A stretch of 13,255 bases of DNA, from contig JBBRLA010000180.1 in assembly GCA_038231615.1 (NCBI GenBank), positions 1 to 13,255 on the forward strand, read 5' to 3'. The DNA comes from JBBRLA01 sp038231615. GTDB taxonomy: Bacteria; Myxococcota_A; Polyangia; Palsa-1104; JAEUJZ01. Positions 1-7,539 of the stretch are shown here, piece by piece (within the stretch, counting starts at the first letter, position 1; each line of letters opens with the position of its first letter). The notes beneath the pieces were generated by a model. It saw nothing but the letters and a program-made list of their open reading frames with translations. It had not been told where the DNA came from and searched no databases. The translations under genes and the position numbers were made by a program.

Positions 1-889
1 CATGGGTGAAGCCCCGGCCCAGCAGGCGGTGATGGACATGGTCCCGATCGGCCTGCATCACCGGCCGCCCGCTGAGCAGCCTCCTGCCGATGGTCAGCGA
101 GGTGTCGAGAAGGGGCAGCCCCAATGCCACTGCGGGGAAGATCACCAGCACTGCGGTGGCCGCCTTCTGCACGGTCCAGATGGAGGTCGTGGCCAGAAGG
201 TAACCCAAAAACATGCTTCCGGTGTCGCCCATGAAGATCGACGCCGGGTTCCAGTTGAAGATCAGGAAGCCCAGGATCGCCCCCGAAAGGGTGATGGCGA
301 AGAGCCCGAGGAGCAGGTCCCCGCGCAACACAGCGATGATAGCGGTGGAGCCCAGGGCGAAGAAGGCCACGCCGGAGGCCAGGCCGTCCAGGCCGTCGAT
401 CAGGTTGACGGCATTGATGATGCCGGTGATCCACAGAACGGTGGCGAAGAAGGATGCCCATACTGGCAGCTCCCAGTGCTCCCACAGGGAGGTCCTGCCG
501 CCGACGCGCAGGCCGACGTACCACAGGGCGGCGGCCACGGAGGTCTGCACCAAGAGCTTGGTCAGCGCCCGCATGCCGCGCAGGTCGTCGATGCTGCCCA
601 GCACCAGGATCGGGATGCCGCCCAAAAGCAGGGCGGTGACCTTGGGCCCCTCGGAGACCGCGGCCACCCCCAGGGTGCTCTGGCTGAGCCAGAGAAAAAG
701 CAAAGTGAGGTAGAAGCCGACGGCGATGGCCAGGCCGCCCATGCGCGGGACGATGCCGTCGTGGCTTTTCACCTTGCGGGCGGAGAACTGATCGAGCGCC
801 CCCAGTCGCAATGCCAGGCGGCGGACCCACGGCGTCAGACAGATCGCGATGACGAAGGCACAGAAGAACCCGGCCCACAACGCCCTCAT
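1..889 (-). CDS. WecA/TagO/MraY-family polyprenyl-phosphate sugar-1-phosphate transferase, 3' end cut by window edge
   Basis: This is an integral membrane enzyme expected to transfer a sugar 1-phosphate from a UDP-sugar to undecaprenyl phosphate on the inner face of the cytoplasmic membrane, the first step of lipid-linked glycan assembly. I translated the minus strand by hand: ATG at 889, then 296 open codons to the edge with no stop, so the C-terminus is missing. Family motifs are all in order: an Asp pair in SIDDLRG (about residues 99-105), the NAVNLIDGLDGLA block (159-171), NWNPASIFMGDTGS (212-225) and DRDHVHHRLL (281-290). Hydrophobic stretches alternate with these loops as in the family. 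The ATG overlaps the upstream glycosyltransferase stop as ATGA, so the two are translationally coupled. The polysaccharide neighbours favour a WecA-like role over the peptidoglycan enzyme MraY. The sugar substrate cannot be read from sequence. Confidence 0.93.
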   Translation of the reverse strand, partial: MRALWAGFFCAFVIAICLTPWVRRLALRLGALDQFSARKVKSHDGIVPRMGGLAIAVGFYLTLLFLWLSQSTLGVAAVSEGPKVTALLLGGIPILVLGSIDDLRGMRALTKLLVQTSVAAALWYVGLRVGGRTSLWEHWELPVWASFFATVLWITGIINAVNLIDGLDGLASGVAFFALGSTAIIAVLRGDLLLGLFAITLSGAILGFLIFNWNPASIFMGDTGSMFLGYLLATTSIWTVQKAATAVLVIFPAVALGLPLLDTSLTIGRRLLSGRPVMQADRDHVHHRLLGRGFTH

Positions 890-2253
890 GACCACCCTCC
901 CTTGTCTTGCTTCTGCATGTCTCTCCCGCGGACGAATGGATCTCGCGCCGCCTTGTCAGAACCTGCCACAAGCTTTAGCACCGCCTCGTGACGGGCCGTC
1001 GCCAGCCCGCGGGTGTAGCTCCGCTCGAAGACCTGCCGCGCCCGCGCCCCCATGCGCGCCCGGCGGGAGGGGTCCGCAGCCAGCCGGCGCACCGCGGCAA
1101 TCAAACCCGGCACGTCGTCGTTGCGCACCGATTCGCCGATGTCCTCGCGGCGCAAGAGTTCGGCCACGCGTCCGCCCGGGGGACCGACGTAGAGGATCGG
1201 CCGCCCGGCGGCGAGCATGCCGTAGACCTTGCTTGGCACGAGCAATCCAGAAAGGCCCGCGGAAAGGGTCACCAGGCCCACGTCGCCCGCGGTCAGGGCG
1301 TCGCGCACGCCGGCACGGGACTGCGGGGGCAGGAAGTGGACGCGGGGCAGTCCTTTGGTACCCTCTTCCACCGCCGCGCGCAGGGGACCGCCGCCGATGA
1401 AGATCCACGAGACCGGATCGTTAGCCAGGGCCGGCAGGGCGGCAAGCAGGGTATCGAAGTCGTGGCCGCGGCCCAGGTTGCCGGCGTAGCCGATGGCAAA
1501 CTGCCCATCGCCGCCGTTCGCGCCGGAAAGGCCCAGGTGTCGGCGCAAGCCGTTGTCGCCCGGGGGCTGCGGCGTCACCTCGGCGCCGTCGCACCAGTTG
1601 TCTATGACGTGGACCCGCCCGGGTGACGCGCCTTTTTCGATGAGCCGTGCTGCCATGGCCTCGTCAAGTACTACCACGGCATCGGCACTTCGGTAGAGTT
1701 TCAGAGACAGCGCGTCGAAAAACCGCGCCGCGGCGCCGGTGGGGTCCATCACGCCGAGGGCCACGGCCAGATCCGGGTAGACGTCCTGCACCCAGTAGAC
1801 GAAGCGCGTGTCCGAGAGCGATTTTTGCCACAGCCCCAGGGCGGCCACCAGGGGCGGGGTGGACAGGGCCAGCACCACGTCGGGGCGCTCCGCAAGCAGA
1901 ATGCGCAGCCAGGCGCCGAAAAAGAAGCTGGCGTAACCCATGGCTTTTTCCGCCAGATCGCCGAGCTTGCGAGCGCCGGCAAAGGAGAAACCCGCGCGGG
2001 ACAGCGCGGAAGAAAGGAAGGGCGCGGGGATCGGCACCCGCAGGATGCGCACCCCGCGATGCTCTGCGGAAAGGGCCAGGGGCGCAGGGGAAAGGGCGCG
2101 ATTGCCATCGTGAGGGGTGCGGTAACAGGCGGTGCCGGCCACCACGGTGACCTGATGCCCGAGGGCGACCAGGTCCTCGGCCAGATCCGCGCACATCTGC
2201 GCCGTGGCAGCGATGTCGGGGTAGTAGTACTGGTTGATCAGCAGCACGCGCAT
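886..2253 (-). CDS. GT-B glycosyltransferase (GT4 family, WbuB/WcaI-like)
   Basis: This is a cytoplasmic glycosyltransferase expected to add a sugar to the growing lipid-linked polysaccharide. The N-terminal domain begins MRVLLINQYYYPD and has the family-typical VQDVYPDLAVALG about 155 residues in. The C-terminal nucleotide-sugar domain begins around YAGNLGRGHDFDTLL and carries the donor-site loop PSKVYGMLAAGRPIL. I chose ATG at 2253 (455 aa) because the conserved GT4 start follows directly. A TTG at 2271 would add six residues and overlap the asnB end. A GTGAG sequence ends six bases before the ATG. The gene follows asnB by 7 bp and its stop overlaps the next start, so it sits mid-operon. 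The last 30 or so residues are charged and unlike the fold, probably a tail. Family is clear; donor and acceptor are not. Confidence 0.92.
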   Translation of the reverse strand: MRVLLINQYYYPDIAATAQMCADLAEDLVALGHQVTVVAGTACYRTPHDGNRALSPAPLALSAEHRGVRILRVPIPAPFLSSALSRAGFSFAGARKLGDLAEKAMGYASFFFGAWLRILLAERPDVVLALSTPPLVAALGLWQKSLSDTRFVYWVQDVYPDLAVALGVMDPTGAAARFFDALSLKLYRSADAVVVLDEAMAARLIEKGASPGRVHVIDNWCDGAEVTPQPPGDNGLRRHLGLSGANGGDGQFAIGYAGNLGRGHDFDTLLAALPALANDPVSWIFIGGGPLRAAVEEGTKGLPRVHFLPPQSRAGVRDALTAGDVGLVTLSAGLSGLLVPSKVYGMLAAGRPILYVGPPGGRVAELLRREDIGESVRNDDVPGLIAAVRRLAADPSRRARMGARARQVFERSYTRGLATARHEAVLKLVAGSDKAARDPFVRGRDMQKQDKGGWS

Positions 2254-2260
2254 GGCAAAC

Positions 2261-4249
2261 TCACTGCGCAAGGCCGTGCAGTTTTACCCAGGATAGCAGG
2301 GTATAGAGGGCCCAGATGCGCCAAGTGACCCCTTTCGAGCGGCCTGAGACGTAGTCATCCCACATGCGCGAGACCACGTCGGGACACAGCCCGGCGGCCC
2401 GCGCAGGGGCTGGATCGCCAAGCAGCGTGCCGACCCGATGACGGAGAGCGCCGCGTAACCATGAATCGAGGGGTAGCACAAATCCGCGCTTGCGCCGCTT
2501 TGAGGCGGCCGTGACCAGATGACTCTGACATGCGTCAACGAAAAGCGGCTTCTTCCGTCCCGATTCTGTTCGCGAACCCGGGGGCAGGCCCATGACCCGC
2601 GTGACCAAGATGTGGTCGCACAGGGGCACGCGCAACTCGACGCCATGGGCCATGGACATGACGTCGGCGTCCCGCAGCAGGGTATTGGCCAGGTAGTTGG
2701 CGATCTCCAGGTAGGAGAGCAGCTCATCCGGGGGGAGGGACAGGAGCCGATCGGGGTCGATGTCGCAGCGCAGGTGCTCGGCGGGGTCGAGGTGGGAGAG
2801 ACCCAGATCGGGGTCGAGCAGGGCGCCAAGCTGTGCTGCGGGGAAAAGGCCGCGAAGGGCGGCGTAGAGACGCAAGGCATCGGCGGATGCTGCCGCGGAA
2901 AGCACGGCGGCACCCTTGCCCACGGCAAGGGGGGCGCGCTGGAGCAGGCCGGAGAAGAAGCCGGTGCTGCCGGGGTGTGAGGTATCGCCAACGTGCCCGG
3001 CGTGGGCCAGGGGCGCGGCGTTACCCAGGTGCGCGGCCCGACCCAGGCATGCGGCGGCGCGGCCCAGACGCAGGCCGGCGGCGAAGGGGCGACGCAGGTC
3101 GTAGCCCAGGAAGACCTCGTCGCCGCCCAGGCCGGACAGGGCCACCTTCAGGCCGGCATCGCGGACGACCTGTGCCACCAGGTACGTGTTAAGGCCGTCC
3201 ACGCTGGGCTGGTCCAGTGCGGCGAAGTAGGCCGGCAGGCGAGCGAGGATGGCCGCCGGGGTCTCGACGTGCTCGTGGTGGCGGGTGTGCAGGGCCGCGG
3301 CGATGCGCCGGGCCTCGTCCCCCTCGCTCTCTTTTTCTGCGGCGCCGTAGGTCAGGGTGAAGGTATGTAGCTCGCCCTCCCCTGCCCTGCGGGCAAGCTG
3401 TGCCACGGCGGTGGAGTCGATGCCCCCGGAGAGCAGCACCCCCACCGGGACGTCGGCGACGAGGCGCAGGGCCACGGCCTGGGCCAGGACCGGGGCGATC
3501 TCGGCGGCGGCTCGTGCACGATCGAGGCGCGGGCGGGGCACGGCGCCGCGCGGCGTGGGCAGGTGGAAGTACGGGCGATCGGCGATGGACAGGGGTTGTC
3601 CTACCCGGCCCACCGAGACGGTCAGGACGTGCCCCGGCAAAAGCAGCGAGACGCCCTCCAGCAGGGTGCGCGGCTGCGGGACGCTGCCCAGGGCCAGGTA
3701 CCCGTGGACGGCGCGGGGGTCGAGGCGCCTTTTGGCCGCCCCGCAGGCCAAAAGGGCCTTGAGTTCGGAGGCGAATGCCAGGCGGCGCCTATCGTGGCAG
3801 TAATAAAGCGGTTTCTTGCCCAACCGGTCGCGAAAGAGCTGGAGGCGGCGGTGCCCGGCGTCCCACAGGGCGAAGGCGAACATGCCGCGGAGGCGCTCGA
3901 CGACGTGTTCGCCCCATTCGCGATAACCGCGCAGGACGACCTCGGTGTCGGAGGTCGAGCGGAAGCGGTGGCCGCGGGCGATGAGTTCGGCGCGCAGGGC
4001 GGCGAAGTTGTAGCTTTCGCCGTTGTACACCAGGGTGGCGGCGCCGTCCTCAGTGGACATGGGCTGGTTGCCGGCGGGGGACAGGTCGAGGATGGCCAGG
4101 CGGGCGAAGGCCAGGTGGACCTGCGCGCCGGGGTGGATGGGCAGGGTGATCTGCCCCTCGGCATCCGGGCCGCGGTGGCGCAGGGAATGAAGCAGGGCCT
4201 GCTCATCGATCCCGCCCCTCTCTCCGACATAGCCGCCGATGCCACACAT
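2261..4249 (-). CDS. asnB: Asparagine synthase (glutamine-hydrolysing)-type amidotransferase
   Basis: This is a two-domain, 662-aa amidotransferase. The N-terminal class II glutaminase starts MCGIGGYVG, giving Cys2 as the nucleophile after Met removal, with RLAILDLS (50-57) and NGESYN (76-81), where the commoner form is NGEIYN. The synthetase domain has the ATP-binding SGGIDST loop (274-280), SGLGGDEVFLGY (372-383) and an HGVELRVPLCDH block (535-546) where classical AsnB has HSLEVRVPFLDH. AAGGA lies six bases before the ATG, supporting the start. In glycan operons such enzymes are often thought to amidate sugar carboxyl groups rather than make free asparagine; that role is inferred from context. 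Residues 395-430 are a low-complexity insertion of six-residue repeats just after the ATP-domain core. It follows the carbamoyltransferase by 30 bp. Confidence is high for family and modest for substrate. Confidence 0.93.
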   Translation of the reverse strand: MCGIGGYVGERGGIDEQALLHSLRHRGPDAEGQITLPIHPGAQVHLAFARLAILDLSPAGNQPMSTEDGAATLVYNGESYNFAALRAELIARGHRFRSTSDTEVVLRGYREWGEHVVERLRGMFAFALWDAGHRRLQLFRDRLGKKPLYYCHDRRRLAFASELKALLACGAAKRRLDPRAVHGYLALGSVPQPRTLLEGVSLLLPGHVLTVSVGRVGQPLSIADRPYFHLPTPRGAVPRPRLDRARAAAEIAPVLAQAVALRLVADVPVGVLLSGGIDSTAVAQLARRAGEGELHTFTLTYGAAEKESEGDEARRIAAALHTRHHEHVETPAAILARLPAYFAALDQPSVDGLNTYLVAQVVRDAGLKVALSGLGGDEVFLGYDLRRPFAAGLRLGRAAACLGRAAHLGNAAPLAHAGHVGDTSHPGSTGFFSGLLQRAPLAVGKGAAVLSAAASADALRLYAALRGLFPAAQLGALLDPDLGLSHLDPAEHLRCDIDPDRLLSLPPDELLSYLEIANYLANTLLRDADVMSMAHGVELRVPLCDHILVTRVMGLPPGSRTESGRKKPLFVDACQSHLVTAASKRRKRGFVLPLDSWLRGALRHRVGTLLGDPAPARAAGLCPDVVSRMWDDYVSGRSKGVTWRIWALYTLLSWVKLHGLAQ
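2960..3067 (-). repeat. Degenerate 18-bp / six-residue repeats inside asnB
   Basis: Codons 395-430 of the amidotransferase read as about six successive six-residue units, including CLGRAA, HLGNAA, PLAHAG, HVGDTS and HPGSTG. Most carry Gly at the third position and small residues after it. Each unit is 18 bp, consistent with in-frame expansion by slippage in very GC-rich DNA, followed by drift. It lies between GDEVFLGY and the later helical part of the synthetase domain, likely a surface loop. Confidence 0.6.
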
Positions 4250-4255
4250 TCCGGG

Positions 4256-4260
4256 TCCTT
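4256..4260 (-). promoter_or_regulatory. Shine-Dalgarno site of asnB
   Basis: AAGGA on the minus strand, with six bases to the ATG at 4249. It lies in the 30-bp gap after the carbamoyltransferase stop and fixes the asnB start at the conserved Met-Cys. Confidence 0.75.
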
Positions 4261-4279
4261 CGATTCCCGATCCAGCGGG

Positions 4280-6139
4280 TCAGACCGCCGCGCCGGGGGC
4301 GAGGCGGGTGAGGAAGAACGGACCCAGGGCCAGCACGTCCATGCGGGTCTTCAGGAAGCACGAGAGGGCCTCTTCCGGGGTGCAGACGATGGGCTCGTTC
4401 TCGTTGAACGAGGTGTTCAGCAGCACCGGCACGGAGGTGCGTCGGGCGAACTCGGCGATCAGGCGGTGGAAGAGGGGATTGGTTTTTTTCGACACCGTCT
4501 GAAGGCGGCCGGTTCCGTCGACATGGGTGACCGCGGGGATCTGGGCGCGCCGCTCGGGGCGCACGCTGTCCACCAGCAGCATCGTGGGCGAGGGCACGGC
4601 GCGGACGAACCAGGCGGCGGTCTCCTCTTCCAAAATGGCCGGGGCGAAGGGGCGGAAGGCTTCCCGATGCTTGATGCGGCTGTTCAGGATGTCCTTCATG
4701 TCGCCGCGGCGGGGATCGGCCAGGATGCTACGGTTGCCCAGGGCCCGCGGGCCGAACTCCATGCGTCCCTGGAACCAGCCGACCACGCCGCCCGCCTGGA
4801 TGGCGTCGACCGTGCGGCGGATCATCTGCTCCTCATCCAGGCGTTCGACGCAGATGCCATCGAGACGCCGGCCGTTTGCCTCGACGCCCAGGACGTCATC
4901 CAGGGCGGCGGCGCAGGCGGCCTCGCCATAGGCCGGGCCGGTGTAGGCGTCCTCCATGACCAGACGGCGGGGGCGCTGGAGAATCTGGTGCTCGATCCAC
5001 AGAGCAGCGCCCAAGGAGGTGCCGTTGTCGCCGGCTGCGGGCTGGATAAAGATCTCGCGAAAAGGGGTGTGGTCGAGGATCTTGCCGTTGGCCACCGAGT
5101 TCAGCGCCACGCCGCCGGCCAGGCACAGGCGCGAGAGGCCGGTGCGCTGGTGCAAGCCGCGGCAGATGTGCAGGACCGCCTCTTCCAGCATCGCCTGGAG
5201 GCTGGCGGCGACGTCGTAAATGCGATCGTCGTAGGGGCCGCCGGGCGCGCGCGGGGGGCCCAGGAGCTGCACCAGCTTGTCGGTGTAAAGGCCGCCGATC
5301 TTCGGGCTGCCTTCATCCCAGCTCATCTCGACGCCCTCGCGGACGTGGCGGAAGAAGCGCACGTCGAGTTCGAAGCCGCCGTCGGGCAGCAAGTGGATGA
5401 GCTGGCGGAACTGATCCAGGTAGCGGGGGCGGCCGTAGGGGGCCAGCCCCATGATCTTGCCCTCGTCGCCGTACTTGGGAAAGCCCAGCCACTGGGTGAC
5501 GGCGGTGTAGACGATGCCCAGGGAGTGGGGGTAGAGCACTTCGGAAAGGACGTCGAGGCGGGTGCCGCTGCCCCGGGCCCACATGGTGGAGACGAAGTCG
5601 CCAAAACCGTCCAGGGAAAGGACGGCGGCGTCGTCGAAGGGGGAGGCGAAGAAGGCGCTGGCCAGGTGGGCGCGGTGGTGCTCGACGGCGTGCTGGGTGG
5701 CGCGCAGGTCCTTGGGGGCGACGCGGAGGGCGGCAGCCAGGGCCTCGTCTGCCTTGCGCAGGCGGGCCACGTTGCCCAGGCGGTCCTTGAGGGTGGCGAG
5801 GAGGCCGCCGCCGGTGCCGCTGACTGCGGTGTCGCCGAAGTTCGGGCTGCCGGAGTCGGGAGCTTCGGAGGGCTGGGCGCGCTTTACCACGCGGTTGGCC
5901 AGGTGCATCGCCTTTTGCAGGAGGTGCGCCTTGGGGTCGCGGGAGAGGGCCACATGGTCCAGGTCGCCCGGGGAGACGCCGGCCAGGGAGAGGCAGGCGC
6001 TGGCGGCCAGGGAGGGAAAGCCGGCGCAGTGCTTCTGCCGGTTCAGGCGCTCCTCCTCGATGGCGTAGGCCAGCTTGCCGTCGATGAGCAGGGCGGCGCT
6101 GGCGTCCCCGTGATAGGCGTTCAGTCCAAGAATGATCAT
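4280..6139 (-). CDS. NodU/CmcH-family O-carbamoyltransferase
   Basis: This is a 619-aa enzyme expected to move a carbamoyl group from carbamoyl phosphate, through an adenylated intermediate, onto a hydroxyl, here probably of a sugar. The N-terminal Kae1-like domain begins MIILGLNAYHGDASAALL and has the metal-site EHHRAHLASAF (153-163), SLDGFGD (175-181), GDEGKIMGLAPYG (224-236), AGGVALNS (341-348) and GDNGTSLGAAL (370-380). The C-terminal carbamoyltransferase domain has GRMEFGPRALGNRSILADPR (458-477), the strongest family signature. Length matches the family. Residues 88-112 are a low-complexity linker-like insertion. No good ribosome site precedes the ATG at 6139, but upstream frames give no better start. 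It is the first gene of the glycan operon and lies next to asnB, a pairing seen in exopolysaccharide clusters. The acceptor is unknown. Confidence 0.93.
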   Translation of the reverse strand: MIILGLNAYHGDASAALLIDGKLAYAIEEERLNRQKHCAGFPSLAASACLSLAGVSPGDLDHVALSRDPKAHLLQKAMHLANRVVKRAQPSEAPDSGSPNFGDTAVSGTGGGLLATLKDRLGNVARLRKADEALAAALRVAPKDLRATQHAVEHHRAHLASAFFASPFDDAAVLSLDGFGDFVSTMWARGSGTRLDVLSEVLYPHSLGIVYTAVTQWLGFPKYGDEGKIMGLAPYGRPRYLDQFRQLIHLLPDGGFELDVRFFRHVREGVEMSWDEGSPKIGGLYTDKLVQLLGPPRAPGGPYDDRIYDVAASLQAMLEEAVLHICRGLHQRTGLSRLCLAGGVALNSVANGKILDHTPFREIFIQPAAGDNGTSLGAALWIEHQILQRPRRLVMEDAYTGPAYGEAACAAALDDVLGVEANGRRLDGICVERLDEEQMIRRTVDAIQAGGVVGWFQGRMEFGPRALGNRSILADPRRGDMKDILNSRIKHREAFRPFAPAILEEETAAWFVRAVPSPTMLLVDSVRPERRAQIPAVTHVDGTGRLQTVSKKTNPLFHRLIAEFARRTSVPVLLNTSFNENEPIVCTPEEALSCFLKTRMDVLALGPFFLTRLAPGAAV

Positions 6140-6200
6140 CGGTACAAGGCTCTGTTGGCTTCTAGTTGGATCGGCTCGCCGACGGGGGCGAGATGGCAGG

Positions 6201-6231
6201 ATGATAGCACGGGGACGGCACGGCTTGTCCA
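6201..6231 (-). promoter_or_regulatory. Putative sigma-70-type promoter of the glycan operon
   Basis: On the minus strand, TGGACA (6231-6226, five of six to consensus) is followed after 19 bases by TATCAT (6206-6201, five of six) with an upstream TG making an extended -10. The spacer is slightly long. The predicted start near 6194 gives a leader of about 55 bases before the carbamoyltransferase. A perfect 6-bp inverted repeat (CTCGCC/GGCGAG, 6175-6192) would fold at the very 5' end of that leader; no T-run follows it, so it is not an intrinsic terminator. Confidence 0.4.
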
Positions 6232-6268
6232 GTTCGTGCGTTTCGGGTGGGGCGACAAAAACTCGTTC

Positions 6269-7213
6269 TTACTTGGGAGACAACTCCTTGAGCAGGAGCT
6301 TGAGCAGTTCGGCCCGCTGCTCCGGCGGAATGCCCTTGAGCAGCTGCTCGGGCGGGATACCCTCCAGCCGCTGCTCGGCGTCCAGACCCTCCAGCCGCTG
6401 CTTCGGCGGAATGCCCTTGAGTAGCTGCTCCGGCGGAATCCCCTCCAGCCGCTCTTCTATCGTGTGCATTGCCATCACCTGACGGCGCAACTCGCTCAGG
6501 TCTTCGGTGATCTCGCTCAGCCCGGGCATGCCCTTGTATGGCTCCAGCATCTTTTTCATCTCCCTGGACAAAGTAGCATAAAACAGGTCCTGGGCCATCG
6601 CGCCCCGCTCGTCGCCAGCTTGCGGCAGCTTGTAGAGTCGCCGCCGCGCCGAGAGCAGGTTCAGCAGACTCTCCGGGTACTCCCGGCCCAACTCCATCAG
6701 GTTGATCACGTAGTAGACGATTCCTTCCGCCGGGCCAGGGCCCTGCACCAAGCAGCGACGAATGCCCTGTTTCACCGGCTCGAAAGGGAAGCCGTTCTTC
6801 GCCGACACCTCGTAGAAGTCGCCGGCCACCGCCGAGGCCAGGAAGATGACCGCGATCTCCCCGTCCCAGGTGCGGCGATACTTGCGCTTGCACAGCAGGC
6901 CGTAGACTCGCCCCTGGTCAAAGTCGTCCCAGGTCAGGCGGTCTTGGGGCGACTTGTACTCCAGCACCGTGTACAGACGCAAAAGCGGCACCAGGAAGTC
7001 CAGGTCGGGGTAGCGGAAAGGGGCCAGGTGCGGGTCCACCTTGCGCACCACGATGGCGTCGGCCTCCAGCAGGAGGTCGCCGAGCTTGTCGAAGGCCTTG
7101 ACTTCGAGCCTGTCGGGGTTGGCGCAGGTCTTCAGCAGCGTGGTGAAAAAGACATGCCAGCCGGTGTAGGGCGGGTCAGGGGAGTCAGGACCAGAGGGAG
7201 GAGCGCTCGCCAT
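6269..7213 (-). CDS. PD-(D/E)XK nuclease-like protein with C-terminal nine-residue repeats
   Basis: I do not recognise a named family member. The fold guess rests on LLLEADAIVV, then about 30 residues later VLEYKSP followed by LTWDDFDQGRVYGLL. This gives a D ... E-x-K spacing with a downstream Gln, typical of small PD-(D/E)XK proteins and Rpn-like (recombination-promoting nuclease or putative transposase) families. The C-terminus carries five tandem nine-residue units (consensus RLEGIPPEQ/LLKGIPPEQ, 6317-6451) capped by a Leu/Lys-rich helix ending at SPK. I take ATG at 7213 (314 aa). An ATG at 7234 or GTG at 7246 would add 7 or 11 residues, and none has a clear ribosome site. No signal peptide or membrane segment is seen, so it should be cytoplasmic. 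It sits between the two operons, alone. DNA cleavage activity is inferred, not shown. Confidence 0.7.
   Translation of the reverse strand: MASAPPSGPDSPDPPYTGWHVFFTTLLKTCANPDRLEVKAFDKLGDLLLEADAIVVRKVDPHLAPFRYPDLDFLVPLLRLYTVLEYKSPQDRLTWDDFDQGRVYGLLCKRKYRRTWDGEIAVIFLASAVAGDFYEVSAKNGFPFEPVKQGIRRCLVQGPGPAEGIVYYVINLMELGREYPESLLNLLSARRRLYKLPQAGDERGAMAQDLFYATLSREMKKMLEPYKGMPGLSEITEDLSELRRQVMAMHTIEERLEGIPPEQLLKGIPPKQRLEGLDAEQRLEGIPPEQLLKGIPPEQRAELLKLLLKELSPK
6317..6451 (-). repeat. Five 27-bp tandem repeats encoding RLEGIPPEQ-like units
   Basis: The units read RLEGIPPEQ, LLKGIPPKQ, RLEGLDAEQ, RLEGIPPEQ and LLKGIPPEQ without gaps. R-type and L-type units partly alternate, suggesting duplication in pairs. 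They are predicted to be helical and solvent exposed, perhaps for oligomerisation. The same units occur in the detached copy at 7366-7488. Confidence 0.85.
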
Positions 7214-7365
7214 GGCGGTAACATGGCGCAACATTTGAGCAGGCACAACGGATTTCTAGTACTATCTCCGCAATTGCAAGGGATGAGTTCCATGGCTTCC
7301 TGGTCAGCCGGGCGGCTGGCCTTCTCGATTCTCGATTCAGGCGAGCCCTCAGCCCGGCGCCGTTC

Positions 7366-7488
7366 TTACTTGGGAGACATCTCCTGAAGCAGGAGCTTGA
7401 GCAGTTCGGCCCGCTGCTCCAGCGGAATCCCCTTGAGTAGCTGCTCGGGCGGAATCCCCTTGAGCAGTTGCTCCGGCGGAATCCCCTC
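7366..7488 (-). pseudogene. Detached 3' fragment of a paralogue of the repeat-tailed nuclease-like gene
   Basis: On the minus strand this reads EGIPPEQ, LLKGIPPEQ, LLKGIPLEQ, then the same Leu/Lys cap ending MSPK and TAA. By eye, 7361-7460 aligns with 6264-6363 with 8 mismatches in 100 bases and no gaps, including bases past the stop codon. No nuclease-like body precedes it: upstream in this frame is unrelated sequence and then the TGA that ends the 101-aa gene at 7540. It is therefore the tail of a lost second copy, or the product of unequal recombination. The two copies form direct repeats flanking the intact gene. Confidence 0.75.
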
Positions 7489-7532
7489 TCTGCGCAGGCG
7501 AGATGGAGGGCGTCCATGTCCTTGAATCCCAG
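7488..7532 (-). pseudogene. Short remnant of a PIN-domain protein
   Basis: One minus-strand frame reads LGFKDMDALHLACAE. This matches the conserved late segment of PIN-domain toxins (Asp-Ala-Leu-His-x-Ala-x-Ala, carrying one of the acidic active-site residues). Only about 15 residues survive. The frame then runs out of register into the detached nuclease-like tail at about 7488, and nothing PIN-like is seen upstream, so it cannot encode a working toxin. The match is short, so chance resemblance is possible. Confidence 0.35.
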
Positions 7533-7539
7533 GGATTGT

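Noticed and set aside
2..991. Plus-strand frame of about 330 codons at the left edge.
   Set aside because: It is low-complexity and Gln/Gly-rich, and lies opposite the clear sugar-phosphate transferase read on the minus strand.
3563..6424. A very long open frame (about 950 codons) on the plus strand opposite asnB and the carbamoyltransferase.
   Set aside because: It is Gly/Ala/Gln-rich with no recognisable domain, and the opposite strand encodes two proteins with every family motif. Long antisense frames are expected where third positions are strongly G or C.
7302..7321. An inverted repeat around CAGCCG-GG-CGGCTG downstream of the detached tail, considered as a terminator.
   Set aside because: The stem is good but no T-run follows on the minus strand, so it does not qualify as an intrinsic terminator.
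7322..7337. A tandem seven-base repeat (TTCTCGA twice).
   Set aside because: Two short copies only, with no flanking structure; most likely chance.
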